Shown in pieces: positions 25,101-40,100 of a stretch of 64,000 nt of DNA. Both the position numbers and the translations under genes were made by a program. A model generated the notes under the pieces. The model was not told the origin of the DNA. It searched no databases and saw nothing but the letters and a program-made list of their open reading frames with translations. The stretch lies in assembly GCF_037975245.1 (NCBI RefSeq), contig NC_092576.1, forward strand, positions 20,273,611 through 20,337,610. The letters are read 5' to 3'. Every line of letters begins with the position of its first letter. Within the stretch, counting starts at the first letter, position 1. Origin of the DNA: Apostichopus japonicus. Lineage: Eukaryota > Echinodermata > Holothuroidea > Aspidochirotida > Stichopodidae.

Positions 25101-28100
25101 GGTTTGACTGGTCCAAGAGCCTTCTTGCCCAAATGTCGATTGTAGTTCATTTTCTATTGACCAAAGCTTAACTTTAACTCGCTAATGGAGAGTTGGCGAC
25201 CGTTATTGTGGAGACCTGGTAGCACTTAATATCGACAAATATTAATTGGGCTGCTTTCATAAGTCTGGACAGTAACTGATATGTGTTATAATTTAATCTT
25301 TGCCAGTACATTTTTAAGCAAATGCATTATTATCTCATCTCCCCACATGACATGTAATGTATTTAAGAAGTAGTATTGTACTTCAACCCACATCAGAAAT
25401 GTGAGGAAGTGTGTGCATGAGTGTGCTTGGGTGCTCATGCATGTGTGCGTTTGTGTGTGTGTGAGTGAACAATAAAGAGTCGCTAACTCCTCCTAGACTG
25501 TAACTCTGATCAAGTTCAAACTAGGTAGCTAGGTGCCTGACCATGAACACTTATGTCTGCATGATTGATGACTTCATAGGTCTTTAGAAGGTTAGAGGTA
25601 AAAAAAACTAAAAATTTATTTTTAACCATTTTCTGCTTGTCAACATGCTGGAACTAATGCTGGAAAAAGTCATTAAGCCACACGATATGGAGGAGATGAG
25701 ATCTGTAACTCTATGGATTGCCCTCTTGTTAGCATTGTGGCTTAAATTGTGCAGTTCTAGCCAAGACCTGGAGCTTCACCTTAAATGCTTCCACATTCCT
25801 AGTATTCCTGTGAACAAACTGATTGGCCAACCTGCCGGATGGTCTAACATTGTCACCCCCCCTCCCCATCTCCGGCATTTAGTCCCCAGGGCTATGGTCA
25901 CTTCAGATTTTGTCACAAATATAAATACTATAATACTGAACCACTTTGCTTGCCACAGGTCATTAGAAGTTTCCTGACGTCCACAGTGCATGCAACAACT
26001 GATACAATATACAATAAAGTTTGCAATCTCTTCTTTAATTTTAATTTTTGGTAGCTATTGAAACATAGTCATGTACCTTTTTCCTTATGACTGTTCTGGT
26101 AACTTTCAATAATAATGTAAATGTTTTTCTGTTTGTTTTTGCTTTTTTCCATTCCAGATTTAGGACCGTGTATCTGCGATCTTACCGCCAATGGATGTGA
26201 TGTCAACTGCTGCTGTGATGAAGATTGTACAGATGAAGATAGGGCAACCTTTAGTGAATGTCTTGATCAGAAATTTATGTATGTATACTATCTTGTATCA
26301 AAATGTTGGCCTAACCATCTTTGAGGCTTCACTTGAAGTTTAAGCTGTAGGACAATAAAATAAAATCAAAATATGTAAACCTAAAAAAAAATAGAAGTAT
26401 GTAAACCTTATTGATGGCATGAATAGTTTGTCATTATTTAAAAAAAAAATTAACTTAAACTATTTATAAAATCATGTAAGATAAGATTTAAGACAAGACT
26501 AATGCCTTGCTTTAAACACCAAATTTGCTTGAACTATGTGAATTGTACAGGTACAAATAGTGCTATGTTTGTTCTTCACCTCAAGATGAAGAATCCATGA
26601 ACTATATTTTGATGTATTCAAAATGTCTTCATTTTTCTTTTCTTTTTGGCATTTCAGAGTTGATGACTTGCTATGTCTGCAGAATTCGGTTGTTTTTAGG
26701 AACAACTCACCTGACTATGTGCAAGTGGCCGATCCGTCCCTCTTCTGTGTCAGACGAGATAACTGTAAGATATCTTACAACTTCACGACGTATCTTTAAT
26801 AAAGTATCATGTCATATTTTCATTTTTGTCCCAGGAGTAGTTATTGAGGCCCAGAGATCCCATACCAAATTTCAGTTGTAGCCGAATAGATTAATTATTT
26901 ATCCTTCCCTGGTTGAGGACATTATCGAGAGTCGCATTCACTTGAGTGGAAGCCTGACGCCGCTGTAACCTGAATACAAAATGGTATCTGATGGCTGTTT
27001 AGTTTGAATAAGTTGTTCCTTACAATTATTTACAGGTCTGATCTTGTTGAAGGTCTTCATAGTTAAAGAATGAATCATCTCAAGTTTGCTTTATTGAAAG
27101 CATGTTCAACAATGCACAATGCCATTTCTGTGTGTCACTCAACGGTTGGTTTTAGTTTGTAACACAGAATGGCTGTCCATGTTACAGAAGGTGTCTCCCA
27201 AAAGAAGTAGAGATTACACTTTGAATATATTATGAGTAGAGGCCCATACCGTACAGTACATTTGCTTGGGTCTAAATGTCCACAGGATTTTAACCTGGCT
27301 TTTACCTTGTGTAGAAGATGTAAATAGAGTAAAAAATAAAGTAAAGTTAATTATTGCATGGAGATCATAGTGTTACAGTAGTACAACAGGGGTGTGTGTT
27401 AAACTCTAAAAGTGTTGCATGGATCTGTACTGACTTGTACAGCTCTGTAATTAATGGTGTTTATATCGCTAGGTCTGATTCTAGATTGAATAAACATAAT
27501 CCTGTGTTAGAAGATCTGCTAGCTAGTCTTTCCTCTATATATGGAGTGAAGCCTCACAATTGATTTATGTGTGTCAAAGCTCTTATGGTTTAATCACTTC
27601 TGTTTTACTGCTTTGTATTCATATGTATTAGTCTCCACTGTCTGTGAAATTCCACTGTTAATTGTTGTTGTCATATAGTGTACATGTTACTTGTTATCCT
27701 TTTAGTGTGACAGTACTTTATAGAGTATATATGCTACTTGTTATCCTTTTAGTGTGATAGTATTATATAGAGCACATGTTTCCTTGTTATCCTTTAAGTG
27801 TACTACTACATATAGAGTACATGTTACTTGATATCCTTTTCAGATGTTGAGAGGAATTATTACGTCATTCCTGACTCTGTATCATCTCTGGATGACTTTG
27901 ATGTCCTGAGTTCTAAGTATGGATCATTCTCCTATGAAGTGCCATCTGAAACCAATAGCTCTTATGAATATGCAGACTATTATAAAGTAAGTCATCAATA
28001 TTCATGAAGATAACCAGTTCAGCCAGCCAGTATGGACAGTTGTGTTTGTAATATGCTAATACTGCTCTACACTGTCCGCTCATATCATGTTTTGAAGCAC

Positions 28101-31100
28101 TCCTACTGACAGTATGAACAGTTCCTAACCTGTTTTTATGTTAATGCTTAAATACCTCTGTATACTGTCCTCACAAACTATGCTTCAAAGCACTCCTACT
28201 GACAGTATGAACAGTTCCTAATCTTTATCTGATTCTGATGCTTATACCTCTGTATACTGTCTTCGGAAACTATGCTTCAAAGCACTCCTACTGACAGTAT
28301 GAACAGTTCCTATAACCTCTATCCAGGAGAAACAAGATATTCATACTGTCAGTGAAAAGGTTTTCAAGCATGACGTTTAAGTACAGATTATCAAAAATGT
28401 TCCCAAATTGAATGATTTAGCTCTCCTTGAGGGGATCAAGTATTATAATTTAGAGTGATGTTGCTTTATCTTTGCGGTATAATTTCTCAATTGTCAATGA
28501 TTGTCAATGAATTTGTCAGTTAACTACATGGCAGTGAGTTCATATTTGGCAGTACTGTATGTAACAATAGTATAACGTGCATTGCCAATGGAATTCCCTT
28601 GATATGCATAGAGAAATACTGTACATATGAAGCAGGTTATAAGCAGTAGTAAAGAGGTGTGATTGCTTGCCAAGTCATTCTCAGGTATGAATTATCTATG
28701 ATAGAATTAATGGTACATAGTGATTGGTTGTCGAGACACTCTCATGTAGGCATTACCTACAATATCATAGAATTAATTGTACATAATAGTGATTGGTTGC
28801 CGAGTCATTCTCAGGTATGCATTACCTATGATAGAATTAATGGTACATAGTGATTGGTTGCCGAGTCATTCTCAGGTATGCATTGCCTATGATAGAATTA
28901 ATGGTACATAATAGTGATTGGTTGCCGAGTCATTCTCAGGTATCCATTACCTATGATAGAATTAATGGTACATAGTGATTGGTTGCCGAGTCATTCTCAG
29001 GTATGCATTACCTATGATAGAATTAATGGTACATAATAGTGATTGGTGGCCGAGTCATTCTCAGGTATGCATTGCCTATGATAGAATTAATTGTACATAA
29101 TAGTAATTGGTTGCCGAGTCATTTTCAGACCTGTATGCATTAACTATGATAGAATCAATCATACTTAGTGCTTGGTTGCCAAGACACCCTCATGTATGCA
29201 TTACCTACAGTATCATAGAATTAATTGTACATAATTGTGATTGGTTGCGGAGTCATTCTCAGGTATCCATTATCTATGATAGAGTCAATCAATACATAAT
29301 AGTGATTGGTTGCCCAGTTGTTCTTAGGTGTGCATTACCCTAGATCATAAATGTTAATGATACATAATAGTGATCGGTTGCCGAGTCATTCTCAGGTATC
29401 CATTACCTATGATAGAGTCAGTCAATACATAATAGTTATTGGTTGCCGAGTCAGTGTTTGTCAAGTGTGCATTGCCTATGAGTTGATTGAATAGCAATAT
29501 AGTACAGTAACTACACTGCCAACATTTACAATACTCATAAAATGCACCAATTTGTGCATTTTGATGTTAATTATAACCTGATAAGAAAGAAGAATGTGCA
29601 GTCTACTGTTTCTGTATAACATTAGCAGTATATTCTAGTAATTCAATAATTTAGTTTTGACTTTGACATATATAATGATATCTTTATTTATTTTTATATT
29701 TTTTTAAATTTTGTTATTGTAGTCTGGAGATCCGATCTATACAGTGTATGAGACCCTATCTCTGGGATTACTTGGCTTGCCTACAGCTCTCCTCAGTAAA
29801 GAATGCACAGATACCAACCCAGCAGGTAAACTAGAACTGAACTCTGAAAGACACCATTAGCATTTGTTACTTTAGATCCCAGGCATCATGAACAAAACTG
29901 TCATCTTAAAGGCATTGAAGACTCGCCCCAAACTGTGTGCATCCATCTGAAAAAGTAAACTTTCCGTTGCTTGCAAGTGATGTTTTGTTCATGTCGCTAC
30001 AAAAGGCAGACAGTACAGTAATGAAACATGATACCTTGTTATCTTTAGCTGGAACTGAGATGCCCATCGCTGCATGGTTTGTATACTGTGCTGTGGGTAT
30101 TGACCGCAGCTGTATGTACTGACTGTACACTAGCGTCTAATTACCGTTGGTAGCAAGCTGTGTGTGTGTATTTTCTGGGATTGATGGTGGTGTCTAACAC
30201 TTCTGTTACACCACATTCGAAACTAGGTCAGATTACCGGCATTAGATGTTTCTTTTTGCGTGAGTCCTAAGACCCTTTAATAAGAATTTGTTTTTTCAAA
30301 GACATTCATAGTTATAATGTACTAAATCCCAACACGATTTTGGCTCATGACATCATAACTACTGTATATCTCTTGTCGATGAACTAAGATATTCTATACG
30401 GTCATTTGAATTGTGTTTGACTCTTCCTCCAGTATTTTAGGGAAAAAAAGAAAGTTTGACAAATATGCTAATGAGCTTGCTTTGTATCAAAGTGCATTTA
30501 TTTATTTATTTTTGGTACTTTTTTTTATTTCTGATTTTTATCAGCCTATTTGCATGATCAGACCTCATCTTGTGTTAGAAGTATCAGTGATCTCCCTGCG
30601 GAGTGTGAGAGCCTCCCGTCTCTGTCAGCGAGAACCTACACTGAAGGATTCAAAGTGATATCGGTAAGTAACCAGCATCAGTCACAACATCATAGGAACA
30701 GAAGCAATCAATAGCCATAGTAGTGTAGTACATTGTCTAACTGTATAGCTTGATGTCTATGAATCCATGGCATTGAGATTGAGTACACTATCAGTAGTAC
30801 CTCAACACTAGGTAGCTGTTTTTACCATTCTCACAGACACAACTAAATACATCATACATCTCTGTCATATGTAAGTATATCTAACAGGAGTGAGCGACTC
30901 ATTGTTGATAAGCATTTGAGGGTTGGAGATCTACGTTGTCGATTGTGAACACTATCAGTAGTACCTCAACACTAGGTAGCTGTTGTTACCATTCTCACAG
31001 ACACAACTAAATACATCATATCTCTGTCATATGTAGGTATATCTAACAGGAGTGAGCTACTCATTGTTGATAAGCATTTGAGGATTGGAGAACTACATTG

Positions 31101-34100
31101 TCGATTGTGAACACTATCAGTAGTACCTCAACACTAGGTAGCTGTTGTTACCATTCTCACAGACACAACTGAATACATCATATCTCTGTCATATGTAGGT
31201 ATATCTAACAGGAATGAGCTACTCATTGTTGATAAGCATTTGAGGATTGGAGAACTACATTGTCGATTGTGAACACTATCAGTAGTACCTCAATACTAGG
31301 TAGCTGTTGTTACCATTCTCACAGACACAACTGAATACATCATATCTCTGTCATATGTACGTATATCTAACAGGAGTGAGCTACTCATTATTGATAAGCA
31401 TATGAGGATTGGAGAACTACATTGTCGATTGTGAACACTATCAGTAGTACCTCAACACTAGGTAGCTGTTGTTACCATTCTCACAGACACAAATAAAAAT
31501 ACATCATATCTGTGTCATATGTAGGTATATCTAACAGGAGTGAGCGACTCAGTGTTGATAAGCATATGAGGATTGGAGAACTACATGGTCGATTGTGAAC
31601 ACTATCAGTAGTACCTCAACACTAGGTAGCTGTTGTTACCATTCTCACAGACACAACTAAATACATCATATCTCTGACATACGTAGGTATATCTAACAGG
31701 AGTGAGCTACTCATTATTGATAAGCATATGAGGATTGGAGAACTACATGGTCGATTGTGAACACTATCAGTAGTACCTCAACACTAGGTAGCTGTTGTTA
31801 CCATTCTCACAGACACAATTATCATATCTGTGTCATATGTAGGTATATCTAACAGGAGTGAGCGACTCATTATTGATAAGCATATGAAGATTGGAGAACT
31901 ACATTGTCGATTGTGAACACTATCAGTAGTACCTCAACACTAGGTAGCTGTTGTTACCATTCTCACAGACACAATTATCATATCTCTGTCATATGTAGGT
32001 ATATCTAACAGGAGTGAGCGACTCATTATTGATAAGCATATGAAGATTGGAGAACTACATTGTCGATTGTGAACACTATCAGTAGTACCTCAACACTAGG
32101 TAGCTGTTGTTACCATTCTCACAGACACAATTATCATATCTCTGTCATATGTAGGTATATCTAACAGGAGTGAGCGACTCATTATTGATAAGCATATGAA
32201 GATTGGAGAACTACATTGTCGATTGTGAACACTATCAGTAGTACCTCAACACTAGGTAGCTGTTGTTACCATTCTCACAGACACAATTATCATATCTCTG
32301 TCATATGTAGGTATATCTAACAGGAGTGAGCGACTCATTATTGATAAGCATATGAAGATTACTACATTGTCGATTGTGTACACTATCAGTAGTACCTCAA
32401 CACTAGGTAGCTGTTGTTACCATTCTCACAGCCACAATTATCATATCTCTGTCATATGTAGGTATATCTAACAGAAGTGAGTGACTATTCATTGATAAGC
32501 ATATGAGGATTGGTGAACTACATGGTCGATTGTGAACACTATCAGTAGTACCTCAACACTAGGTAGCTGTTGTTACCATTCTCACAGACACAACTTAATA
32601 CATCATACATCTCTGTCATATGTAGGTATATCTAACAGGAGTGAGCTACTCAGTGTTGATAAGCATATGAGGATTGGAGAACTACATTGTCGATTGTGAA
32701 CACTATCAGTAGTACCTCAACACTAGGTAGCTGTTGTTACCATTCTCACAGACACAATTATCATATCTCTGTCATATGTAGGTATATCTAACAGGAGTGA
32801 GCGACTCATTATTGATAAGCATATGAAGATTGGAGAACTACATTGTCGATTGTGAACACTATCAGTAGTACCTCAACACTAGGTAGCTGTTGTTACCATT
32901 CTCACAGACACAATTATCATATCTCTGTCATATGTAGGTATATCTAACAGGAGTGAGCTACTCATTGTTGATAAGCATTTGAGGATTGGAGAACTACATT
33001 GTCGATTGTGAACACTATCAGTAGTACCTCAACACTAGGTAGCTGTTGTTACCATTCTCACAGACACAACTGAATACATCATATCTCTGTCATATGTAGG
33101 TATATCTAACAGGAGTGAGCTACTCATTGTTGATAAGCATTTGAGGATTGGAGAACTACATTGTCGATTGTGAACACTATCAGTAGTACCTCAACACTAG
33201 GTAGCTGTTGTTACCATTCTCACAGACACAACTGAATACATCATATCTCTGTCATATGTACGTATATCTAACAGGAGTGAGCTACTCATTATTGATAAGC
33301 ATATGAGGATTGGAGAACTACATTGTCGATTGTGAACACTATCAGTAGTACCTCAACACTAGGTAGCTGTTGTTACCATTCTCACAGACACAAATAAAAA
33401 TACATCATATCTGTGTCATATGTAGGTATATCTAACAGGAGTGAGCGACTCAGTGTTGATAAGCATATGAGGATTGGAGAACTACATGGTCGATTGTGAA
33501 CACTATCAGTAGTACCTCAACACTAGGTAGCTGTTGTTACCATTCTCACAGACACAACTAAATACATCATATCTCTGACATACGTAGGTATATCTAACAG
33601 GAGTGAGCTACTCATTATTGATAAGCATATGAGGATTGGAGAACTACATGGTCGATTGTGAACACTATCAGTAGTACCTCAACACTAGGTAGCTGTTGTT
33701 ACCATTCTCACAGACACAATTATCATATCTCTGTCATATGTAGGTATATCTAACAGGAGTGAGCGACTCATTATTGATAAGCATATGAAGATTGGAGAAC
33801 TACATTGTCGATTGTGAACACTATCAGTAGTACCTCAACACTAGGTAGCTGTTGTTACCATTCTCACAGACACAATTATCATATCTCTGTCATATGTAGG
33901 TATATCTAACAGGAGTGAGCTACTCATTATTGATAAGCATATGAGGATTGGAGAACTACATGGTCGATTGTGAACACTATCAGTAGTACCTCAACACTAG
34001 GTAGCTGTTGTTACCATTCTCACAGACACAATTATCATATCTCTGTCATATGTAGGTATATCTAACAGGAGTGAGCGACTCATTATTGATAAGCATATGA

Positions 34101-37100
34101 AGATTGGAGAACTACATTGTCGATTGTGAACACTATCAGTAGTACCTCAACACTAGGTAGCTGTTGTTACCATTCTCACAGACACAATTATCATATCTCT
34201 GTCATATGTAGGTATATCTAACAGGAGTGAGCGACTCATTATTGATAAGCATATGAAGATTGGAGAACTACATTGTCGATTGTGAACACTATCAGTAGTA
34301 CCTCAACACTAGGTAGCTGTTGTTACCATTCTCACAGACACAATTATCATATCTCTGTCATATGTAGGTATATCTAACAGGAGTGAGCGACTCATTATTG
34401 ATAAGCATATGAAGATTACTACATTGTCGATTGTGTACACTATCAGTAGTACCTCAACACTAGGTAGCTGTTGTTACCATTCTCACAGCCACAATTATCA
34501 TATCTCTGTCATATGTAGGTATATCTAACAGAAGTGAGTGACTATTCATTGATAAGCATATGAGGATTGGTGAACTACATGGTCGATTGTGAACACTATC
34601 AGTAGTACCTCAACACTAGGTAGCTGTTGTTACCATTCTCACAGACACAACATAATACATCATACATCTCTGTCATATGTAGGTATATCTAACAGGAGTG
34701 AGCTACTCAGTGTTGATAAGCATATGAGGATTGGAGAACTACATTGTCGATTGTGAACACTATCAGTAGTACCTCAACACTAGGTAGCTGTTGTTACCAT
34801 TCTCACAGACACAATTATCATATCTCTGTCATATGTAGGTATATCTAACAGGAGTGAGCGACTCATTATTGATAAGCATATGAAGATTGGAGAACTACAT
34901 TGTCGATTGTGAACACTATCAGTAGTACCTCAACACTAGGTAGCTGTTGTTACCATTCTCACAGACACAATTATCATATCTCTGTCATATGTAGGTATAT
35001 CTAACAGGAGTGAGCTACTCATTGTTGATAAGCATTTGAGGATTGGAGAACTACATTGTCGATTGTGAACACTATCAGTAGTACCTCAACACTAGGTAGC
35101 TGTTGTTACCATTCTCACAGACACAACTGAATACATCATATCTCTGTCATATGTAGGTATATCTAACAGGAATGAGCTACTCATTGTTGATAAGCATTTG
35201 AGGATTGGAGAACTACATTGTCGATTGTGAACACTATCAGTAGTACCTCAACACTAGGTAGCTGTTGTTACCATTCTCACAGACACAACTGAATACATCA
35301 TATCTCTGTCATATGTACGTATATCTAACAGGAGTGAGCTACTCATTATTGATAAGCATATGAGGATTGGAGAACTACATTGTCGATTGTGAACACTATC
35401 AGTAGTACCTCAACACTAGGTAGCTGTTGTTACCATTCTCACAGACACAAATAAAAATACATCATATCTGTGTCATATGTAGGTATATCTAACAGGAGTG
35501 AGCGACTCAGTGTTGATAAGCATATGAGGATTGGAGAACTACATGGTCGATTGTGAACACTATCAGTAGTACCTCAACACTAGGTAGCTGTTGTTACCAT
35601 TCTCACAGACACAACTAAATACATCATATCTCTGACATACGTAGGTATATCTAACAGGAGTGAGCTACTCATTATTGATAAGCATATGAGGATTGGAGAA
35701 CTACATGGTCGATTGTGAACACTATCAGTAGTACCTCAACACTAGGTAGCTGTTGTTACCATTCTCACAGACACAATTATCATATCTGTGTCATATGTAG
35801 GTATATCTAACAGGAGTGAGCGACTCATTATTGATAAGCATATGAAGATTGGAGAACTACATTGTCGATTGTGAACACTATCAGTAGTACCTCAACACTA
35901 GGTAGCTGTTGTTACCATTCTCACAGACACAATTATCATATCTCTGTCATATGTAGGTATATCTAACAGGAGTGAGCGACTCATTATTGATAAGCATATG
36001 AAGATTGGAGAACTACATTGTCGATTGTGAACACTATCAGTAGTACCTCAACACTAGGTAGCTGTTGTTACCATTCTCACAGACACAATTATCATATCTC
36101 TGTCATATGTAGGTATATCTAACAGGAGTGAGCGACTCATTATTGATAAGCATATGAAGATTGGAGAACTACATTGTCGATTGTGAACACTATCAGTAGT
36201 ACCTCAACACTAGGTAGCTGTTGTTACCATTCTCACAGACACAATTATCATATCTCTGTCATATGTATATCTAACAGGAGTGAGCGACTCATTATTGATA
36301 AGCATATGAAGATTACTACATTGTCGATTGTGTACACTATCAGTAGTACCTCAACACTAGGTAGCTGTTGTTACCATTCTCACAGCCACAATTTTCATAT
36401 CTCTGTCATATGTAGGTATATCTAACAGAAGTGAGTGACTATTCATTGATAAGCATATGAGGATTGGTGAACTACATTGTCGATTGTGAACACTATCAGT
36501 AGTACCTCAACACTAGGTAGCTGTTGTTACCATTCTCACAGACACAACTTAATACATCATACATCTCTGTCATATGTAGGTATATCTAACAGGAGTGAGC
36601 TACTCAGTGTTGATAAGCATATGAGGATTGGAGAACTACATTGTCGATTGTGAACACTATCAGTAGTACCTCAACACTAGGTAGCTGTTGTTACCATTCT
36701 CACAGACACAATTATCATATCTCTGTCATATGTAGGTATATCTAACAGGAGTGAGCGACTCATTATTGATAAGCATATGAAGATTGGAGAACTACATTGT
36801 CGATTGTGAACACTATCAGTAGTACCTCAACACTAGGTAGCTGTTGTTACCATTCTCACAGACACAATTATCATATCTCTGTCATATGTAGGTATATCTA
36901 ACAGGAGTGAGCTACTCATTGTTGATAAGCATTTGAGGATTGGAGAACTACATTGTCGATTGTGAACACTATCAGTAGTACCTCAACACTAGGTAGCTGT
37001 TGTTACCATTCTCACAGACACAACTGAATACATCATATCTCTGTCATATGTAGGTATATCTAACAGGAGTGAGCTACTCATTGTTGATAAGCATTTGAGG

Positions 37101-40100
37101 ATTGGAGAACTACATTGTCGATTGTGAACACTATCAGTAGTACTGTACCTCAACACTAGGTAGCTGTTGTTACCATTCTCACAGACACAACTGAATACAT
37201 CATATCTCTGTCATATGTACGTATATCTAACAGGAGTGAGCTACTCATTATTGATAAGCATATGAGGATTGGAGAACTACATTGTCGATTGTGAACACTA
37301 TCAGTAGTACCTCAACACTAGGTAGCTGTTGTTACCATTCTCACAGACACAAATAAAAATACATCATATCTGTGTCATATGTAGGTATATCTAACAGGAG
37401 TGAGCGACTCATGATTGATAAGCATTTGAAGATTGGAGAACTACATTGTCTTATCACAGCATTCTACCTATTCGGTGCTGGTCCTATTAGAGTGTGAATT
37501 AATAACTTGCTAAATTAATCGTTAATATTCAACATGCAGACTTTTGAAGTGGTACTGTTTAACAAAGATAATATGTATCATTATATAATATAAATATATT
37601 AATAAAATAAAGATCAACACACCAGACAAATTCCACTTGACGACTGGTTTCGTCTCTTTGGGACTCAGGCGAAGGTGGGGATCGAACCCCGGTCACAGAC
37701 CAAAGTTTGTAACACTCGACCACAATGATTCTACTTGTGTGCACCCCTGGTGCTTTGAATCTGACAATTTACACAGCATTACCACTTTTTTATAGGCAAG
37801 CCAAGCCGTAAATAAGAAATGTATGTGTACAATTATAACACTTGGGTAATACGCCCTCATTGACAGTTATACAAAGCCATTCACACACCAGTAGAATCAC
37901 TGTGGTCGAGTGGTACGGACTTCGGTCTGTGTCACAAAGGTCTGGGGTAGGATTCCTACCTTGACCTGATGAGTCCCAAATGGACAAAACCGGTCGTGAA
38001 GTGGAGTTTTTCTGGTGTGTTGATCTTTATTAATTTAATATATATGTCTTACAACCTGCTGCACATACCACATTCACTTGCTACACAAGTTCTCATTCAG
38101 GAGTAATAAAAAACCACTGTAATAAAACATACTACTACACTGTTAAATTACATATTGCTACTTATCAGACCTGACTGTAATTGTGGGTGATGTACCTTAG
38201 GTAACTGCTTTTGTCCAGAATATTATAATCATATACCATCAGGTAGGAAGCTGTGTCTTAGCTGTTACCAGGTGATCTATGTATTTGTTAGCAAGTAAAA
38301 ACATAACTCTCTTGTCATCTTTCGTAGACACCAAAATTTCTTCAAGAGAATCCACCTCCTGAACCAAGACTTGTGAATGTAACAACTGCAGTCCCTGCAA
38401 GTACAGCAACACCGACCCCAACACCTGAAGCAACACCGTCAAACACCACAAGTAACACCACCAGCAACACCACCACTGTAGTAGGCATTAGCACCGTCAT
38501 TCCCACCAGCTTCATTCCTAGTGAAGATTCTCTTTACTATGAACACCCTGAACTGGTTACTGTTGATGTCTTACAACCGCTTTGTCGTGGCAGCCTTGGT
38601 GTCGACATCAACTGTGACTTCACTGTTGGGTCGATTCCATTTCCATCTTACAACGTCTCAACTCAAACATGTGAGAATGTTGTTCTTGAGGTAAGTCAAC
38701 ATGTCTTCTAAGTGACTGATTGTTATATGCTGGTGTAATTACTCATCTCAAACATGTGAGAATGTTGTTCTTGAGGTAAGCCAACATGTCTTCTAAGTGA
38801 CTGATTGTTATCTGCTGCTGTAATTACTCATCTCAAACATGTGAGAATGTTGTTCTTGAGGTAAGTTAACATGTCTTCTAAGTGACTGATTGTTTTCTGC
38901 TGCTGTAATTACTCATCTCAAACATGTGAGAATGTTGTTCTTGAGGTGAGCCAACATGTCTTCTAAGTGACTGATTGTTATCTGCTGCTGTAATTACTCA
39001 TCTCAGACATTTGAGAATGTTGTTCTTGAGGTAAGTCAACATGTCTTCTAAGTGACTGATTGTTATCTGCTGCTGTTATGACTCATCTCAAACATGTGAG
39101 AATGTTGATCTTGAGATAAGCCAACATGTCTTCTAAGTGACTGATTGTTATCTGCTGCTGTAATAACTCATCTCAAACATGTGAGAATGTTGTTCTTGAG
39201 GTAAGTCAACATGTCTTCTAAGTGACTGATTGTTATCTGCTGCTGTTATTACTCATCTCAAACATGTGAGAATGTTGTTCTTGAGGTAAGCCAACATGTC
39301 TTCTTCTAAGTGACTGATTGTTATCTGCAGCTGTAATTACTCATCTCAAACATGTGAGAATGTTGTTCTTGAGGTAAGCCAACATGTCTTCTAAGTGACT
39401 GATTGTTATCTGCTGCTGTAATTACTCATCTCAAACATGTGAGAATGTTGTTCTTGAGGTAAGCCAACATGTCTTCTAAGTGACTGATTGTTATCTGCTG
39501 CTGTAATTATTCATCTCAAACATTTGAGAATGTTGTTCTTGAGGTAAGCCAACATGTCTTCTAAGTGACTGATTGTTATCTGCTGCTGTAATTATTCATC
39601 TCAAACATTTGAGAATGTTGTTCTTGAGGTAAGCCAACATGTCTTCTAAGTGACTGATTGTTATCTGTTGCGGTATTTACTCATCTCAGACATGTGAGAA
39701 TGTTGTTCTTGAGGTAAGCCAACATGTCTTCTAAGTGATGTTATCTGATGCTGTAATTATGTACCAACCTCATGATTTCATTCACTGACATTTCTCTCCA
39801 AGTGACTTTCATCATTTGTTCCACATATTGTTTTTTTCAGGTGGCATATGTACTTACCCACAATGCAACAGATGGCATTATGGCTGCCTCAGTTCAAGTT
39901 ATTCTTGGTAGCATAGAAGCAAATCATCTCCCTTTACTGCAGACCTTTCAGGCATCTTTTGAAAAGGTAATGTGTCTTTGCTCCACTGTGTCACATAAGT
40001 GAAGCAACTACCACATAATTAACTTTATTAACTGGCTATGGTAGAGCTCATTAATCATAGGAATCAGGTTCTATCCTGTTTATTAATATTTTAGGCTAAA

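Noticed and set aside
28655-29343. Open frames across the intron 4 minisatellite
   Set aside because: They follow the repeat unit and have no start or splice support as exons.
37640-37735. Functional tRNA gene
   Set aside because: Same reasoning: box B is good, but two inverted copies share a non-tRNA tail, so this is a SINE.
30750-39725. Regular direct repeats resembling a CRISPR array
   Set aside because: Units are contiguous tandem monomers without unique spacers, lie in introns of an animal gene, and no cas genes exist.
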